A stretch of 64,000 nucleotides of DNA from Phytophthora quininea (taxonomy: Eukaryota > Oomycota > Peronosporomycetes > Peronosporales > Peronosporaceae), in NCBI GenBank assembly GCA_011947345.1, contig JAAVTG010000663.1:114945-178944 (forward strand). Direction: 5' to 3'. Made by a program: the position numbers and the translations under genes. Numbering within the stretch: position 1 is the stretch's first letter; each line of letters opens with the position of its first letter. Of the stretch, positions 23,888-33,874 are shown in pieces. Below the pieces are notes generated by a model. The model made no database searches, had not been told where the DNA came from, and saw only the letters and a list, made by a program, of their open reading frames with translations.

Positions 23888-25087
23888 ATGCCTCGCCACA
23901 GCGCCACAACCGCCAAGGCGAGCCCCGCCAGCTCCACCGCCAGCTCCGACGGATCCGCCGATTATGCCCCCGCCAAGAAGCGCAAGCCCACGTACCTCGT
24001 GCGCAAGGTCCGCTTGGCAAACTCGATGAAGCTGCAGTCACGTTCCATTTGTACTAATTTCGTTATCTGCAGGAGGAAGAGCAAGCGTTGCGAGAAGAGA
24101 TCGTCCAGTTGGAAGCTCAAGTGCAAGTGCTCCAGACCCAGGGCCTTCCTGGGGCAGCTGTAGCCACCGACCCACAGCTGCAGCAAGCCCACGTGCAGAC
24201 CAAAATGCTGACCAACATGGTCCGCAACCAGCAGCTAAATATTGCCTCGACCCAGTCCCTGGTGATGGAGAGTCTGGTACAAGTGTGCACTATATCGCAT
24301 TTTTTCAGTTAGATTATCTTACAATTTTTCTTTGCAAACAGAGAGCTCAGAATGTGCATCCGCTGCACACTTTTATCCATATGAAAAGGAGTGGAGCGAC
24401 AGACGAGTGACGTTGATGGCGATTCGAGAAGAGAAATTAAAAAGCGCGTACGAGTACGTTATGGCTCGTAGTAAACACCTGCCTGAAGCCCAGACCCAGG
24501 GGTCCATGGAGCACTACGAGACGGATGAAGGAGACATTTGCTGCAGTGGGATTAATGTGATTCGATTTCCAGGAGTCAACTCGCTGCAGCAAGTGTTTGA
24601 CGCATTCCGCTTCTACCTGTCTAACATGGAGATCTGCATCTCAGAGCGCCTGGGCCACATCACCGTGCGAGAAGACTACGATGTAGTTGAAGGGGAAGCG
24701 TACAACGCGCGAATCGTGTCGAGCAACGAAAGTGGAATCACCACCGAGACAAACGCTGTCGTATTTACTCAGCTTTTTAACGATAGCAAGTTTGGTGGAG
24801 AGCCTTGTGGGATTATTGCCTGCGATTGCGCTGATGAAGACGAATTATATCCATACCAGTCTACTCAGCGTGTCCGCAAAGACATTTCTGGAGCGATTAT
24901 TCTGACAGCACAGCAGGATAATACTTGCACAACTGTGGTTACGATGCGGCGCGGTGCTTTGTTGAAACTGCACCATCCAGAATTCCAAGTATCCCCGGCT
25001 GCATTTCAGGAGTTGGGCGATGGTATAGCAATCTGGGGTGACGTGATGATCAAGGCTGTGCGTGAGATTTTGTATAGTACCCAGTGA
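23888..25087 (+). CDS. M96 mating-specific-type protein with coiled coil and START-like domain
   Basis: Belongs to the large oomycete family usually annotated M96 mating-specific protein, with a basic N-terminus, a leucine-zipper-like helix and a START-like domain. Exon 1 (23888-24007) ends KKRKPTYLVRK. Intron 24008-24072. Exon 2 carries EEEQALREEIVQLEAQVQVL and NMVRNQQLNIA. A second intron (about 24283-24341) precedes AQNVHPLHTF. The domain continues with SDRRVTLMAIREEKLKSAYE, VIRFPGVNSLQQVFDAF, MEICISERLGHITVRED, DCADEDELYPYQ and IWGDVMIKAVREILY. One base is missing near 24382 in an AAAA run. A nuclear or lipid-binding role is inferred from family architecture only. It is the first of two tandem paralogues. 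Confidence 0.8.
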
Positions 25088-25487
25088 CGATTGTTTTGGT
25101 TGATCTCATAAACACCGACTCGAAGAAAGAATCTTTCATGGTGTTTATGACTTCAAAATGGTGGCAAGTTTTCGTCATGTTACCAACGAGGAGATGCCGA
25201 AGAGTTTGCTCCAGTGGCAGCTTGCTTTATCGGATGATAGCTTCTCGTGTAATTGGTGCGCGATCAGTGCTGCGAGTTGTCATTGGCGATCTGGCGAAAC
25301 TTTATTGTGCTTTGTCCACCACAAATTTGTAGTTTCTGCTGCGCGATCGATGTTGACCTCCAGATGGTGAGATGCTTACGTGCACAGGGCCGACACCGAA
25401 TGATTTTTGTCGACTTTGAAGGGGAGAACGGGGTGTGAGGTGCTCATTTCAGTCCTAGACAGCCACCGAATAACCCCGCTAACAACC
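25088..25487. other. intergenic stretch between M96 paralogues
   Basis: No gene motifs on either strand; presumably the 3' region of the first paralogue and the promoter of the second. Confidence 0.5.
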
Positions 25488-26474
25488 ATGATACGCCACT
25501 CGAAACCCAACACACGACCCTCTGCATCCCGAAGAAGCGGATGATGCCGACAATGTTTCGATGAAGAAGCGCAAGCCCGCTTATGTCGTCCGCAAGGTAT
25601 TGCTAACGAAATGCCACGAGGCTAAACTATAGACTGATGTTACCAATATTCTATCCCATGACTAGCTAACAGTTACCTATACAGAGAAGGCTGCATGTGC
25701 ATCCGCTTCACACACGCATTCATTTGAATCAAGAGTGGAGTGGGCGACGGGGACGCTCGTGGTGCTGAAGGAGGAGAAACTGGGAAATGCCTACGAGTGC
25801 ATCATGGCACGTAAAAACTATTTGGAAGAGGCTCCGACCCAGAGTTCGTTGGAGCATTTTGAGACAGAGGGTGGTGACGTCTGCTGCATCAAGGTGACTG
25901 TAGCTCGTTTTCCTGGCGTGCAATCCCTCGAGCAAGTGTTCGATGCCTTCCGCTTCTACTTGTCCAAAATGGAGATTTGTATCACGGAACGACAAGGCCG
26001 CCTCACTGTCAGAGAGGACAACGATACGATCGACGGCGAAGCCTACAATGCAAGGATCGTCTCAAGGAAAACCGACTTCCTCACCACCGAATCCAACAGC
26101 GTCGTCTTCATGCACCTGTTTGACAAGAACCAGCTCGGACGAGAACCGTGCGCAATGATTGCGAGTGATTGTGTGGATGAGGATGAATTACACCTGTACC
26201 AAACCTCCGAACGTGCTCACAAGGACATTTCAGGCGCAGTCATGTTGACCGCTCAAAAGATGAGGAAGTTCGATGTCAGCATGGATGGTGGTGATTCAGC
26301 TAGCCATTCTGACGATAGCGTCGTGGTGACGATGCAACGTGCAGCCTTTTGAGGCTTCATCAGCCTGCTTTTCCTGTGTTCCCACTAACATTCCAAGCAT
26401 TGGGAGCTGATATCGCGAACTGGGGCGATGTGATGATCAAGGCAGTGAGGGAGACACTGTATGGTCGAGGATGA
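25488..26474 (+). CDS. M96-type paralogue lacking the coiled-coil exon
   Basis: Tandem paralogue of the preceding gene. Exon 1 ends MKKRKPAYVVRK at 25596. An 88-base GT-AG intron (25597-25684) leads straight to LHVHPLHTRIHL, the third exon of the paralogue. The coiled-coil exon (EEEQALREEI and following) is absent. The START-like part is complete: EKLGNAYECIMARKNYLEE, VARFPGVQSLEQVFDAFRF, MEICITERQGRLTVRED, DCVDEDELHLYQ, NWGDVMIKAVRETLYG. Frame breaks near 25525, 25745 (GGGG) and 26347 (TTTT) each need one base; with the last restored the protein ends at 26474 like its neighbour. An acidic and Ser-rich insertion follows AQKMRKFDVSMD. It may lack dimerisation or DNA binding if the helix has that role. 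Confidence 0.7.
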
Positions 26475-27052
26475 GACCATCAACATTGACGAGCAAAAGA
26501 AGCGATGATTGCGATGCCTCTTGTCGTTCGTGCAGTCTCGTATTCAAGATGGAGTTTGCATGCACAGTCAGGCGTAGATGTAATCCTAGTTGCTTGCGTC
26601 AAGTGCAGCATTGTCGTGTGGTGTCGCGCTACCACAACGCTACTCATTCACACTCCATATGTGCGCAAGCCGACGCTGCAGATGCGACAGCAACTTTCAG
26701 TGGAGCAGCTTGGTAGTCGAGAAGCACGCTCCGTAATGTGCACCGTCGACTACAAGAATCCGAGACACTTTGAGTTGAGATGGAGATCCCTTCGTTGCAT
26801 CCTGTCTTGATTTCCGCTAATAAACCCCTCGATTTCCGGTGCTTCGTTGTAGTTCCCACACAATAGCAAGAGCGAGGTGGGACCAACGTACGAAGTCTCG
26901 CTGCGCGTTCAACTTTCGACTTTTATTTCATTCTCTCTTTGACAATTAACATATTAACTTCCCCTTTTCAAAACCTCTTACTTGGCTCGGCCCGCATCAA
27001 ATTCCTTGCATGGCGTCGCTCACTTGCTCTAAGTCATTTATTCTCTTGTTCG
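26475..27052. other. intergenic stretch, no supported gene
   Basis: No convincing frame on either strand. It is the 3' flank of both convergent neighbours, with an A/T-richer tract around 26920-26975. Confidence 0.5.
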
Positions 27053-28087
27053 TCACACGGCGATTAAGCTTCGTTCCGTATGCGCCGTGGCCAGCATGGC
27101 CGGGTGTTCCAGCATTTCCCTCATGCTGCCGAACCGCTTGGTCGGGTCCACTGCCAACATGCGCGCCAGGAGATCCATCGTCGCTGCCGAGAAGAGGTGG
27201 TCCATCCCCCACAGTCGGAGCACCCCTCGACAGCCGACGGTCTTGACCAACTCGAACCCGCGGCACTCTGGGAACGGCAGTCGCAGCAGCGGAGAGCCCG
27301 TCAAGAGCACGAAAAACACGGCGCCGAGCGACCACACGTCTGCCCGGACCGGGTCGTACCACGTGCCGCTAACCGCCTCCGGTGCCGTGTAGTGCAGATT
27401 GCCAGCTACTCGGTCCCGACACAGCTCGTTGGCTTTGGTGGTGCTGGCTCCAAAGTTGCAGATCTTGAAGTCGCCTGTGCTGCTGATTAATACGTTTTCG
27501 GGACACAGATCTCGGTGGGCGATGCCGTTGGCGTGCAGATAGCGCAGACCTCTCGCGAGCTGCAAAATGCACCGACGAGCTTCCTGCTGCGAGACGCGGT
27601 TGGACGGCTGCGCTCCGAGCGCTCCTCTGCTCACCAACTGGGACAGCAAGTCCCCGTGCGGACAGAACTCCATGATGAGTCGGAAGGACTCGCTTTCGAC
27701 GGTGGTGGCGAAGTACCGCACAATGTGACGGCGGCCGTCAAGGATGCCGCTCCGGGCCCTGCTGTTCCTGTTCCTGTGGAGACTGTCGAAGACTTCCGCT
27801 TCCCGTTCGAGCGCCAGCAGCTTCTGCACAGTTCGCCACTCTTGCCACGTGCGCAGACCGCCGCCCCGGTCTGAGTCGAGTGTGAGCGCGCGCACTTTGA
27901 CGCCGACCGTGAGCGCCCCCGGGGCCGGTTTGTCCATGTCGACGGCGTCGGGCGGCACCTCCATGGAGCCCACGTAGACCTGTCTGCTGAGTCGCCGCGA
28001 GAGCTCCACGCGCGTGGGGCTGCGGTCGCTGTCCTGGACCAGGTTGGGCTCCGACGCTCGCTGCTGCAGAGGCGACCGGGCCGCCAT
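27053..28087 (-). CDS. protein kinase-like protein with NFG in place of DFG
   Basis: An intact 344-residue reading frame with no breaks. A polar N-terminus of about 50 residues precedes the kinase fold: beta-3 Lys in LTVGVKVRAL, hinge IMEFCPHGDLLSQL, catalytic loop HRDLCPENVLI, then KICNFGAST where DFG is expected, HYTAPEAV, DVWSLGAVFFVLLTGSPLL and a C-lobe MLAVDPTKRFG. The metal-binding Asp of DFG is replaced by Asn (NFG), so catalysis is likely reduced or lost, while the catalytic-loop Asp and the beta-3 Lys are kept. The hinge and C-lobe place it in the same family as the other short kinases here. It may be a pseudokinase regulator, or retain weak activity as a few DFG variants do. Confidence 0.85.
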   Translation of the reverse strand: MAARSPLQQRASEPNLVQDSDRSPTRVELSRRLSRQVYVGSMEVPPDAVDMDKPAPGALTVGVKVRALTLDSDRGGGLRTWQEWRTVQKLLALEREAEVFDSLHRNRNSRARSGILDGRRHIVRYFATTVESESFRLIMEFCPHGDLLSQLVSRGALGAQPSNRVSQQEARRCILQLARGLRYLHANGIAHRDLCPENVLISSTGDFKICNFGASTTKANELCRDRVAGNLHYTAPEAVSGTWYDPVRADVWSLGAVFFVLLTGSPLLRLPFPECRGFELVKTVGCRGVLRLWGMDHLFSAATMDLLARMLAVDPTKRFGSMREMLEHPAMLATAHTERSLIAV

Positions 28088-28138
28088 TATCGTCGTGTTT
28101 GCGGCGCGAGCTCCGTTCTCGAGTGAGGAGGCCGTGCA

Positions 28139-28985
28139 ATGATGGACTCGCGTCGAGAAGACGAGCCTTACGACGGCACGGCCGCCGTGATAGAGTGAGT
28201 GATTTGGGCCGCTTGCTGCTGGCCAGCGATGGATGGATGCACTCTGCTACTGCAGACGCTGTTGGTCATTTTCTCACGCTCGCTTTTGACGTGGCGCTTC
28301 TGCCTCGGCGCTCAGCTCAACGGCTTTGAGCCTTCGGAAAGCATTTGCGATCGCGGAAGAGGAGACGCAGAGGCTGTGCGTGGCGGAAGGAAGGCTGGAG
28401 AGCAGCACGAGAGCTGACTGCTCTGTGCAGAGCGACCAATTTTTCACGGGCTGTATCGCCGGCGAGAGAGCACTCGGGCAGACAGCGGAGCCCGCTGGTT
28501 GATACTTGTATCGCCATTGCGATCTGCCGCGGCAGACGAGGAGGCGCGAGCCTCGTCAATGGGGAGCGCGACCTGACGACACAGGGAAGATGGCCACCAG
28601 AGATGGCCAACGGCAGTTGGCTCGGGGTCGAACTTGCGGGGCGCGGCAATGCGATTCGGACGCGGAGGGTGCCCCGACTCGACCAGGAAGACGTGTGGTC
28701 TTGCGCGGTCGCATTTCTGAAGTTGAAGGTCTTTTGGATCGGATCGCCTCGGTGGGGATCTCGCTCTGATCCGTTGCCGAGGTGGACGTTCTTGCTGCCT
28801 TCACATGGACGTTACGCTCAAGAAGCCTCGGGCTTTTTGCGGTCGAGATGGCTGCGCCACAAGTTTCCTCGCCGCCTTTTTCGAGTTGCAGCAGCTGCAT
28901 TTGCGGTGAACTCGGCTCGCTTGGAGGCAACGTCGTGGATCGCGCGCTTTCGTCGTCATCGAGGCTTCTCGTCGAGCAGCGATAG
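28139..28985 (+). CDS. uncertain plus-strand gene, helical segments
   Basis: An ATG at 28139 opens MMDSRREDEPYDGTAAVIE and runs into a good donor, GTGAGT, at about 28194. Downstream, in shifting frames, are helix-like stretches: LRKAFAIAEEETQRLCVAEG (about 28340-28400), RGRISEVEGLLDRIASVG (about 28715-28770) and AEVDVLAAFTW. If the missing-base pattern of the window applies, these could form one protein. The opposite strand also has an open frame (29299-28556), so the strand is not settled. No family is recognised. This stretch lies between the NFG kinase and the first membrane-protein copy. Confidence 0.25.
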
Positions 28986-29461
28986 TTGCAGCCCGTGGGA
29001 TGAGTGGGGGTGGTTGAGACAGCAGACGGACGGCGTGCCAAGCGACCAACAGCTTGCCGGTAGGTCGACCAGAGCCACTCGGAGTGACATGCGGCAGGGA
29101 TATCGAAGGCGGCAAGACCAGGAGGAGAACGACTGGCTGCCACGCTGGTCTCTGATTCTCGGCGTTTCCCCAACGCAGAAGACCCGTCTCGAAAACACGC
29201 TCCCCAATCGCGTCGGAAAACACTTCGCCGGAAGAAGGTGCTGCTCTCGTTGCTCTCGAGCGTGTTGACTGGCCTTGCACAGGCGGAAATTATTCCCATC
29301 GCAAGTCGTTAATCGATCTGGACGATCTTTCGCTTCAACTCGGAACACGTCGGTACGGCAGTTTGGTCGTCATCGAGATCGACCCCGTCGAAATGCGTTT
29401 CCGCCTGTATTTATAGGGAGTTGATGCGGCGAGGTCTTCCACATGAAGGTCGTTCGGGGCT

Positions 29462-31030
29462 TTGCCGTGGCCCCATCGTCGACGGATATCCCCGCTCCAA
29501 CTGAGCGCTAGCCAGGCAAATGGCGACGTCGTCTCTCCACGCTCTGGGACCGGATCCAGAGCAGCCACCGAGGACAGTACTCGGTGGAGCGCATGCTTGC
29601 GTTGGATGAGTATTATCAACGCGCGTCACTTCTTCGAGTCGTGGCGGTGTGCGTCTTCACGCCGTTCGCGTCGATCTTGGTGGCGACATCGACCGAGTGC
29701 GTTCCGCTTCGACCGACGGCCGAAGGACCGACCGCCAACTTTGTGTTTTGGACTCGTCACGCCTGCATGGTGACGCTCATTCTGCTTGGTCTCGGGATGC
29801 AGGGCAAGACGTGGATACCTGGCTCTCCGTTGACTTTGAGACGGATCGTCGGGATGTCGTGTGGATGTTCGTTCCTCGCCACTCTGCTGGACGTTGTCGT
29901 TGCCAAGTTGTGGGTGTTTCCAATCCCGTTCCTGGTGGTGCTGGGTGTTCCTGCTCTAGAAGTGATCATTGTGGTCGTGCTGCTTTCTGTTGTCGGCAGG
30001 AAAGAGCTCGCGGCTGTAAAAGATGGCTCGTTCCACCTGAAAAAGTTCATGAATTTGCAGTCGGCGCAGGCTTCTCTCATGTTGATCTACCCAGCTTTCC
30101 ACGCCCTGTTCCTAGCAGTACCGAGAGGTACCATGCAAAGATTCCTGCTGCTTTTTCTTCCGGTGATGAACTTGGCGCTCAAGAATATGGTGGGGAAGTG
30201 CGGGGCGCACCTGGAGGACTGTCTGCCCCAGGAAGTCGTGTTCACCGTCGACGTTTTCGACGCGTTGTACACGACGATGTGCATGCGCACGGTGACGTCA
30301 TTGCCGATGGTCTCGCTGGTGGTTTTACACACGGTCAAATTTGGCTCGTGGCCACTGCACGATCCACCAAGTGGCTCGAAAGTCGATGGCGAACGTGCTC
30401 CTCGACCAGCCCCGAGCTACAGTCAGAATGCTTGCGGATGCGGTGCTAGCTCTTCTCCAGTCGCCAGTAAACCTGGATCCTCCAGGTCTTCGCCAAATTC
30501 GTCTGCTTTCGGGCATTCAGCTCAGCATCTCGGACTCGAGCACGGCAATTTTGACAAGACTGGCAGCCCATGCTGTGTACAATAACGAGCGGAAAGGCTC
30601 GCAAGTGTCGTCCATGGCGCTGCCAAAGGCGAAGTATTTCTCAGCGAGTATGCTCCAGAGGTCGAGATCCTCGTCGATCCAGCAGCCGCACGAGTCCACC
30701 ACTACAGTCGAAGTGATGCCGACCGCGACTGTCATGAGGTTCGACTTACCCGAAGACAAATTAAACAAAGTTGAAAAGCTGGACAAGTGGACGGTGGCTA
30801 CCGAAACCTTGGGGACTGAACAACTTTTCCGTTCCAAGTCAGTCAACTCGGTGCCCAGATACTCGACCATGCCGAGCATTCAGCGCGAGAAAGCAACGCG
30901 TGAACTGCTTACGATGACAGCCGATCTACTGCCGATTCGATCCCCAAACTCATTATGGAGCCGACTTCTCCTTTCAGTTCGCCTGGATACAAAGCAACTC
31001 GCGATGACTCAAACAATGAGAGAAGTATAA
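29462..31030 (+). CDS. membrane-family copy 1, C-terminally truncated
   Basis: First member of an unrecognised multi-pass family clustered at 29.4-39.4 kb, and the only one on the plus strand. It shows SHRGQYSVERMLALDEYYQ, eight hydrophobic segments such as VVAVCVFTPFASILVATS and ALEVIIVVVLLSVVG, then the hallmark GAHLEDCLPQEVVFTVD, and after a frame change near 30350 LLQSPVNLDPPGLRQIRLLS and LAAHAVYNNERK. It then ends at 31030 after a Ser/Arg-rich tail and lacks the C-terminal block (LQLLFNNEYLGLIAY plus three membrane segments) found in the other copies. One base is missing near 29537, just before the TLWDRIQSSHRGQ start of homology. The true start codon is unresolved. Confidence 0.6.
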
Positions 31031-31078
31031 AGCACCATTGACACTTATCTACATGTACAACCAAAATGTTTTGCTTGT

Positions 31079-33710
31079 TCAAAAGGAGGGTCGTTTGTGT
31101 GGTACAGCTCCTTCAATCCACTCGAAGCGAAACGAGAAATCCACGCCTACAGCAGCAATGGAGACGAGCAAAGAGTTAGAAAGCATAACGAAAGTTTGGC
31201 GTCCAGACGTCACTTACCGTAGTGCTCCAGCATGAAGCCCACGGCGAACAGGAGCCAGATGACAATTTTGCTCTGCACCAAGCGAGCGTGGGTCTCCAAC
31301 ACGAAGGCCACTTGATAGAGTGTGGAGACTCCGAAGCGGGTAGCAACAAAAACGTGAAGCACTAACAACATTCCAGTCTGACACGCCACGAAGGCTGCGA
31401 TGACACTGAAGCGCTGCGTGATCTGGCTCGGGTTCTCCAGGTCGCTGCCGTCCAAGTAGTAAATGCGGTTCGGTAGCTCTTGCATCACGACGAGGTAGAC
31501 CATGTAGATCATGGGGTGATACATTGGGCATACGCGATGAGACCGAGGTACTCGTTGTTAAATAGCAACTGCAGCGTCTGGTTAACGGCGACAGTGTTTT
31601 GCTTCCGGGACTCCTTCAGCACGTCGTTAATTACTGGATTGCCAGCCAACAGCAGTGGACGAAGTTTCAACGTCGTCTCGAGTCTCGTAGCAACCTCCGC
31701 GAGCTCTGCCAGTCTCCTGGTCGATTCGAGATGGTTGGCCAGTTTCCTACCGGAACCTTTTTGCTCTGGCGTTTGGTCTCCTGTCGGCTCAATCTGAGCG
31801 GATACTCTTCGAGACGACCCAGCTCGCGTTGAGATTCTACGAGATGCCGCTCTTGGCAAGCTCGATTGCAGCACAATCTGAGAAGAAGAGCCAGTCTGCA
31901 GCAATACTCGGGGGCTTTGTGTCGAAATTCGACGAGCTGAGCCGCCCTGCCCCGAAACTCGCCGCGACAAAGGATCGATTTGACCAGAGATCCTCCGTGG
32001 GATGTCTGCTTGGCCAGACATCCGTCGAGTGTACGAGTCAACTTGAGGTGGCGTGCTGGGTCCTGTTTGGTGAGAATCACGTCGAGATGGAGAGCCCACC
32101 AGTTCAGGCACTCCATTCGGACTCACGTCGTTCTCGAAGCTGTCGGTGTCGGACTCTCCGTCGCCGTCCATGTCTTTCGGTTGACTCAGTCGCTCTCGAC
32201 TGTCGAGTCTGAAGCCGAGCGTGCTCAATCGAGTGCCGATCTGCATACTAATTCGCCTGCCTGCTTCGGGGATCATTTTGACTGCTGCTCGGACCCGCTC
32301 GATCAACTGCGAGTGCCTCCGTTTCGCTAGGATGAATTGATCGGCGCTAATCTCCGGCCCGATCATGGCATTCGACGAGAAGCGAGATCTGCGTTGAGCT
32401 AGCGACCGAAGTGCCGTGGGTCTTCTGTCATTGTTGTACACACACCGAGCAGCGAGAGCTGTCAACAAGTCTTTGTTGGCTTCGGAGACGTTGTGTTCTG
32501 CACACGACAGCAGACAGATCTGCCGTAACTCTGCTGGGTCGAGCTGGCCTGGCAACTGCAGCAATCTCAAAGTGGCTTGAAAGAGCGTCCCCATTGAGTC
32601 TTCCGGAGTGTCTTCCGAGTTTTCTTCGTCGGTAGTTGGCGTTTGCGAGTGCTGCTTCTTTTGCTGCCGTTGAGACTTGGATCGCTTCTGCTGCAGAGCT
32701 CGATTCGCCAAGGCAACTCGCGACCTTCGATCCATGCCGTGCAGGGCTAGCATCATATCAACGACGTTGAGAGTCACCACGATGGCGACCATTTTCAACG
32801 ACTTGGCACTGCGCATGCATAAGGCGGAGTAGAGTGAGTTGAAGACGTCGACCGAGAAGACGATCACTTCCGGCAGTCGGTCTTCCAGGTGAGCACCACA
32901 TGCAGCCAGAACGTTCTTCATGGCGATATTCACAAGCGTCAGTAGCGCCATCAGATACGGCTGAGCGGTCCTCGGCACCGCAACCAAAAGCGCTTGGAAC
33001 GCTGGGTAGATCGTCACGAGCGAGCCTTGCGCAGCGATGAGCATGAAATATCGCCGCAAGCGGAAATCAATATCGGCGACGCCCCTGAGCACACCTCGCC
33101 CCAAAACGAGTCTGGCGATGCCGAAGCTGGCGACAATAATCACAGGCGATTGCAGCATGTTCATGAACGGCACGGGGAAACCCACGTTCGCCAGGAGCAT
33201 GTCCGAGCCCGACGTGATGACGGCACTGAGCAAAGTGATAGCGATGATCGTTCTCATTGTCAAAGGGAGCTCGGAAATCCACGCTTTCGCCTGCATCATG
33301 CCGCTGAGTATCGTGAGGAACACAACGATGGTGTGACGGAGCCAAAACATGTAGTTGGCGTCGGAGCCGTCGACTGCCGGTCGTAAAGGAAGACACGCAG
33401 TTAACAACACAAGAACCAACGGAGACAAAGGCGTCAAGATGCACACTGCTGCTACCCGAATTGGTGACACGCGCTGGCCGTACTCTTCCAGGGCCAACAT
33501 GCGCTCCACCGAGTATTGGCCACAGTGACTCACTTGAAGCTGCTCCCACAGATTGTAGAGCGGCCCCAAGGAACTGCCAAACACTTTTAACGTGCCGACT
33601 ACGATCTGACTCGGCTGTCGCTCGTGAGGTGGCAGGTTGGGAGTCGCCTGTCGAACTTGTAGCAACATTTGAGGCTGCGGCACCACCGCCACGTCCCGCT
33701 TCCTGGGCAT
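31079..33710 (-). CDS. membrane-family copy 2, oomycete-type unknown
   Basis: About 860 residues. Order: a short polar N-terminus; LYNLWEQLQVSHCGQYSVERM; about eight hydrophobic segments (for example VAAVCILTPLSPLVLVLLTA and YLMALLTLVNIAMKNVLAAC); GAHLEDRLPEVIVFSVDVFN; a long cytosol-like linker with LLQLPGQLDPAELRQICLLS and LAARCVYNNDRR, and an Arg/Ser repeat region rich in RRISxQ units; then LQLLFNNEYLGLIAYAQ and three more segments. A 71-base GT-AG intron (31147-31217) joins HYG to VDFSFRFEWIEG at the end. One base is missing near 31520. Transporter, channel or sensor is possible, but nothing in the sequence decides it. Confidence 0.75.
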
Positions 33711-33874
33711 CTCGACCCAAAATCCCTGTGTTGGTCAAGATGCTGAAGTTGCTACTGAACAAAAGCAAATACTACGCCCGGGAATAGCCAAACAGTTTCT
33801 AGTCAGTTATCTTTGTGCCAAGGTCGACAAGGTAACAGGACTGGGCGTCAAGGTGGACATTACTGGGCTACCAG

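Noticed and set aside
28556..29299. 247-codon minus-strand frame rich in Ser, Arg and Thr
   Set aside because: No motif and low-complexity composition; the plus strand holds helix-like segments and a good splice donor, so I could not support it as a gene.
29649..30449. 266-codon frame overlapping membrane-family copy 1
   Set aside because: It is out of frame with the conserved membrane-family sequence and is explained as a shadow of it.
32994..33386. Charged 130-codon plus-strand frame rich in His, Glu and Arg
   Set aside because: Antisense shadow of the membrane segments of copy 2; the composition is the expected complement of hydrophobic codons.
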